From JBFIHZ01 sp041601535 (GTDB lineage: Bacteria; Pseudomonadota; Gammaproteobacteria; Xanthomonadales; SZUA-36), in assembly GCA_041601535.1 (NCBI GenBank), contig JBFIHZ010000232.1, positions 1 through 6,788 on the forward strand: a DNA stretch of 6,788 nucleotides. Reading direction: 5' to 3'. How positions within the stretch are numbered: the stretch's first letter is position 1; every line of letters begins with the position of its first letter. Made by a program: the position numbers and the translations under genes. The notes beneath the pieces were generated by a model. That model was not told where the DNA came from. It did no database searches and saw only the letters and a program-made list of their open reading frames with translations. Positions 5,845 to 6,788 of the stretch are shown piece by piece.

Positions 5845-6788
5845 ATGAACATTCAATGGGTGCGTTTTAGCGTAGTTCTTTGTTTGATGGCACCGTTACC
5901 GGCGGTGGCTGCGCTGACTTGCGATGCCGGTTTCCGCAGCGTTACGCAACAACTCAAGGTCAACGAGATTGCCACGGATCTTGAGCCGCTGGTGATTTAC
6001 GAAAACGGCCAGGAGTTTACCCTGGCTACCGGTGGCACCGGCTCGCTGTCCGGCATCATCACCACGTGGTTGTGGGAGCACGGCGGTACGTTTGTAGAAC
6101 AGCAGAATACGCTGGATTTCGGCACGCTGGAGTTTGACCGGGCCGATACCGCGGCCGAGCTGGTGCGGGTACAGGCGCATGGCCGCATCACTATCCGCTT
6201 CTGTCTTCCCGCCAATGCCCAAAGCACGACCATTCACGCGGTATTTGCCGATTCAGTGGTGCGCGGTGTGCAAACCACGGTGGGGCATGTGCGTGACAAC
6301 CGCATTAACGCGGTGGCCAGCCGCGCCACTGCCGCCTGGTTCCGCAAGTTCAACGAGGGCAAGGAACGCAGTGGCTCGGAACAAATGCTGCGTATCATGC
6401 GGCAGCATTACGGCGCCACCGCACCGCGCGTGGTCACGGAGCGCCAGGTCATCACGCTGAACGAGATGTACAGCGCTGCGCTGGCATCAGAGCAGTTGAC
6501 CGGCGGCAACGACCTGAATATCGACGTCGAAGGCAGCACGATATATGTTGAGCGTGCGCCCACCCGCATGTGTTTCAGCAGCGCTACTACCGGGTTCTGG
6601 GTGGATAACGTCAACCGGCTGCTTGATGATCAGTGCGTTACCGGGCTGGAGAATCTGCGCGGCAAACGTTACGTGGCGATGACCGATGGCTGGCTGAAAA
6701 CCGGCACCATCGAAAATGCCGAACTGGGCTACATGCTGGTGTCCCACGATTGCGATGCTGGTATTGGCACCGTGTCGGTGAGCTTTGG
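5845..6788 (+). CDS. Exported protein of unrecognised family, 3' end cut by window edge
   Basis: The frame runs open from ATG 5845 to the window end, 314 complete codons without a stop. AGGTG at 5833-5837 lies 7 bases upstream. Residues 1-23 look like a Sec signal peptide: R7 in the basic start, hydrophobic FSVVLCLMAPLPA, and a probable cleavage after AVA before ALTC. The mature part has five cysteines at residues 26, 120, 243, 264 and 303, which in the periplasm or outside could form disulfides. The first 130 or so mature residues are rich in alternating polar and hydrophobic positions and in glycine, suggesting beta structure (SLSGIITTWLWEHGGTF at about 67-83, RITIRFCLP at about 114-122). 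A more helical, charged segment follows at about 145-200 (VRDNRINAVASRATAAWFRK). I recognise no catalytic motif or known domain. It is not obviously tied to the Cache gene, which is 185 bases upstream with its own promoter signals between. Confidence 0.75.
   Translation, partial: MNIQWVRFSVVLCLMAPLPAVAALTCDAGFRSVTQQLKVNEIATDLEPLVIYENGQEFTLATGGTGSLSGIITTWLWEHGGTFVEQQNTLDFGTLEFDRADTAAELVRVQAHGRITIRFCLPANAQSTTIHAVFADSVVRGVQTTVGHVRDNRINAVASRATAAWFRKFNEGKERSGSEQMLRIMRQHYGATAPRVVTERQVITLNEMYSAALASEQLTGGNDLNIDVEGSTIYVERAPTRMCFSSATTGFWVDNVNRLLDDQCVTGLENLRGKRYVAMTDGWLKTGTIENAELGYMLVSHDCDAGIGTVSVSF

Noticed and set aside
5493..5870. Plus-strand open frame spanning the end of the Cache gene and the intergenic region
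   Set aside because: It is out of frame with the Cache gene, has no motif, and runs over the start of the next gene.

Overview
The window looks like chromosomal DNA from a GC-rich Gram-negative bacterium, most likely a gammaproteobacterium. The protein families, the short Shine-Dalgarno sites and the Sec signal peptides all fit this. I cannot name the genus from the sequence. Coding density is high, and I see no rRNA, tRNA, insertion sequence, CRISPR array or integrase.

Positions 1-4933 are part of a cell-surface polysaccharide locus, probably O-antigen or a similar glycan. Five genes on the + strand form a tightly packed operon: the C-terminal part of a membrane-anchored family 2 glycosyltransferase (1-473), a GT4 glycosyltransferase (484-1689), a short GT2 glycosyltransferase (1686-2378), the ABC-2 permease Wzm (2378-3217) and the ATPase Wzt (3217-3996). 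The last three junctions are stop/start overlaps (ATGA, TAATG, TGATG), which suggests translational coupling. A sixth gene, another GT2 glycosyltransferase (3956-4933), lies on the - strand, and its 3' end overlaps the 3' end of wzt by 41 bp. The likely scheme is that the glycosyltransferases build a chain on undecaprenyl diphosphate at the inner face of the cytoplasmic membrane and Wzm/Wzt exports it to the periplasm. Wzt lacks the C-terminal carbohydrate-binding domain of the O9a type, so export probably does not require recognition of a terminal cap.

Positions 4934-6788 hold a different set. A divergent intergenic region carries a good sigma70-like promoter and a possible 32-codon cysteine-containing small ORF. 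It is followed by a secreted, stand-alone single-Cache-domain protein (5168-5659). A second intergenic region (5660-5844) contains a perfect 9-bp-stem inverted repeat next to a putative promoter. The last gene (5845 to the window end, open) encodes an exported protein of unrecognised family that is cut by the window edge. No clear functional link between this part and the polysaccharide genes is visible.

Nothing here is clearly a new system. The best candidates for a second look are the unrecognised exported protein, the orphan secreted Cache protein with its small upstream ORF, the inverted repeat next to a promoter, and the tail-to-tail gene overlap.
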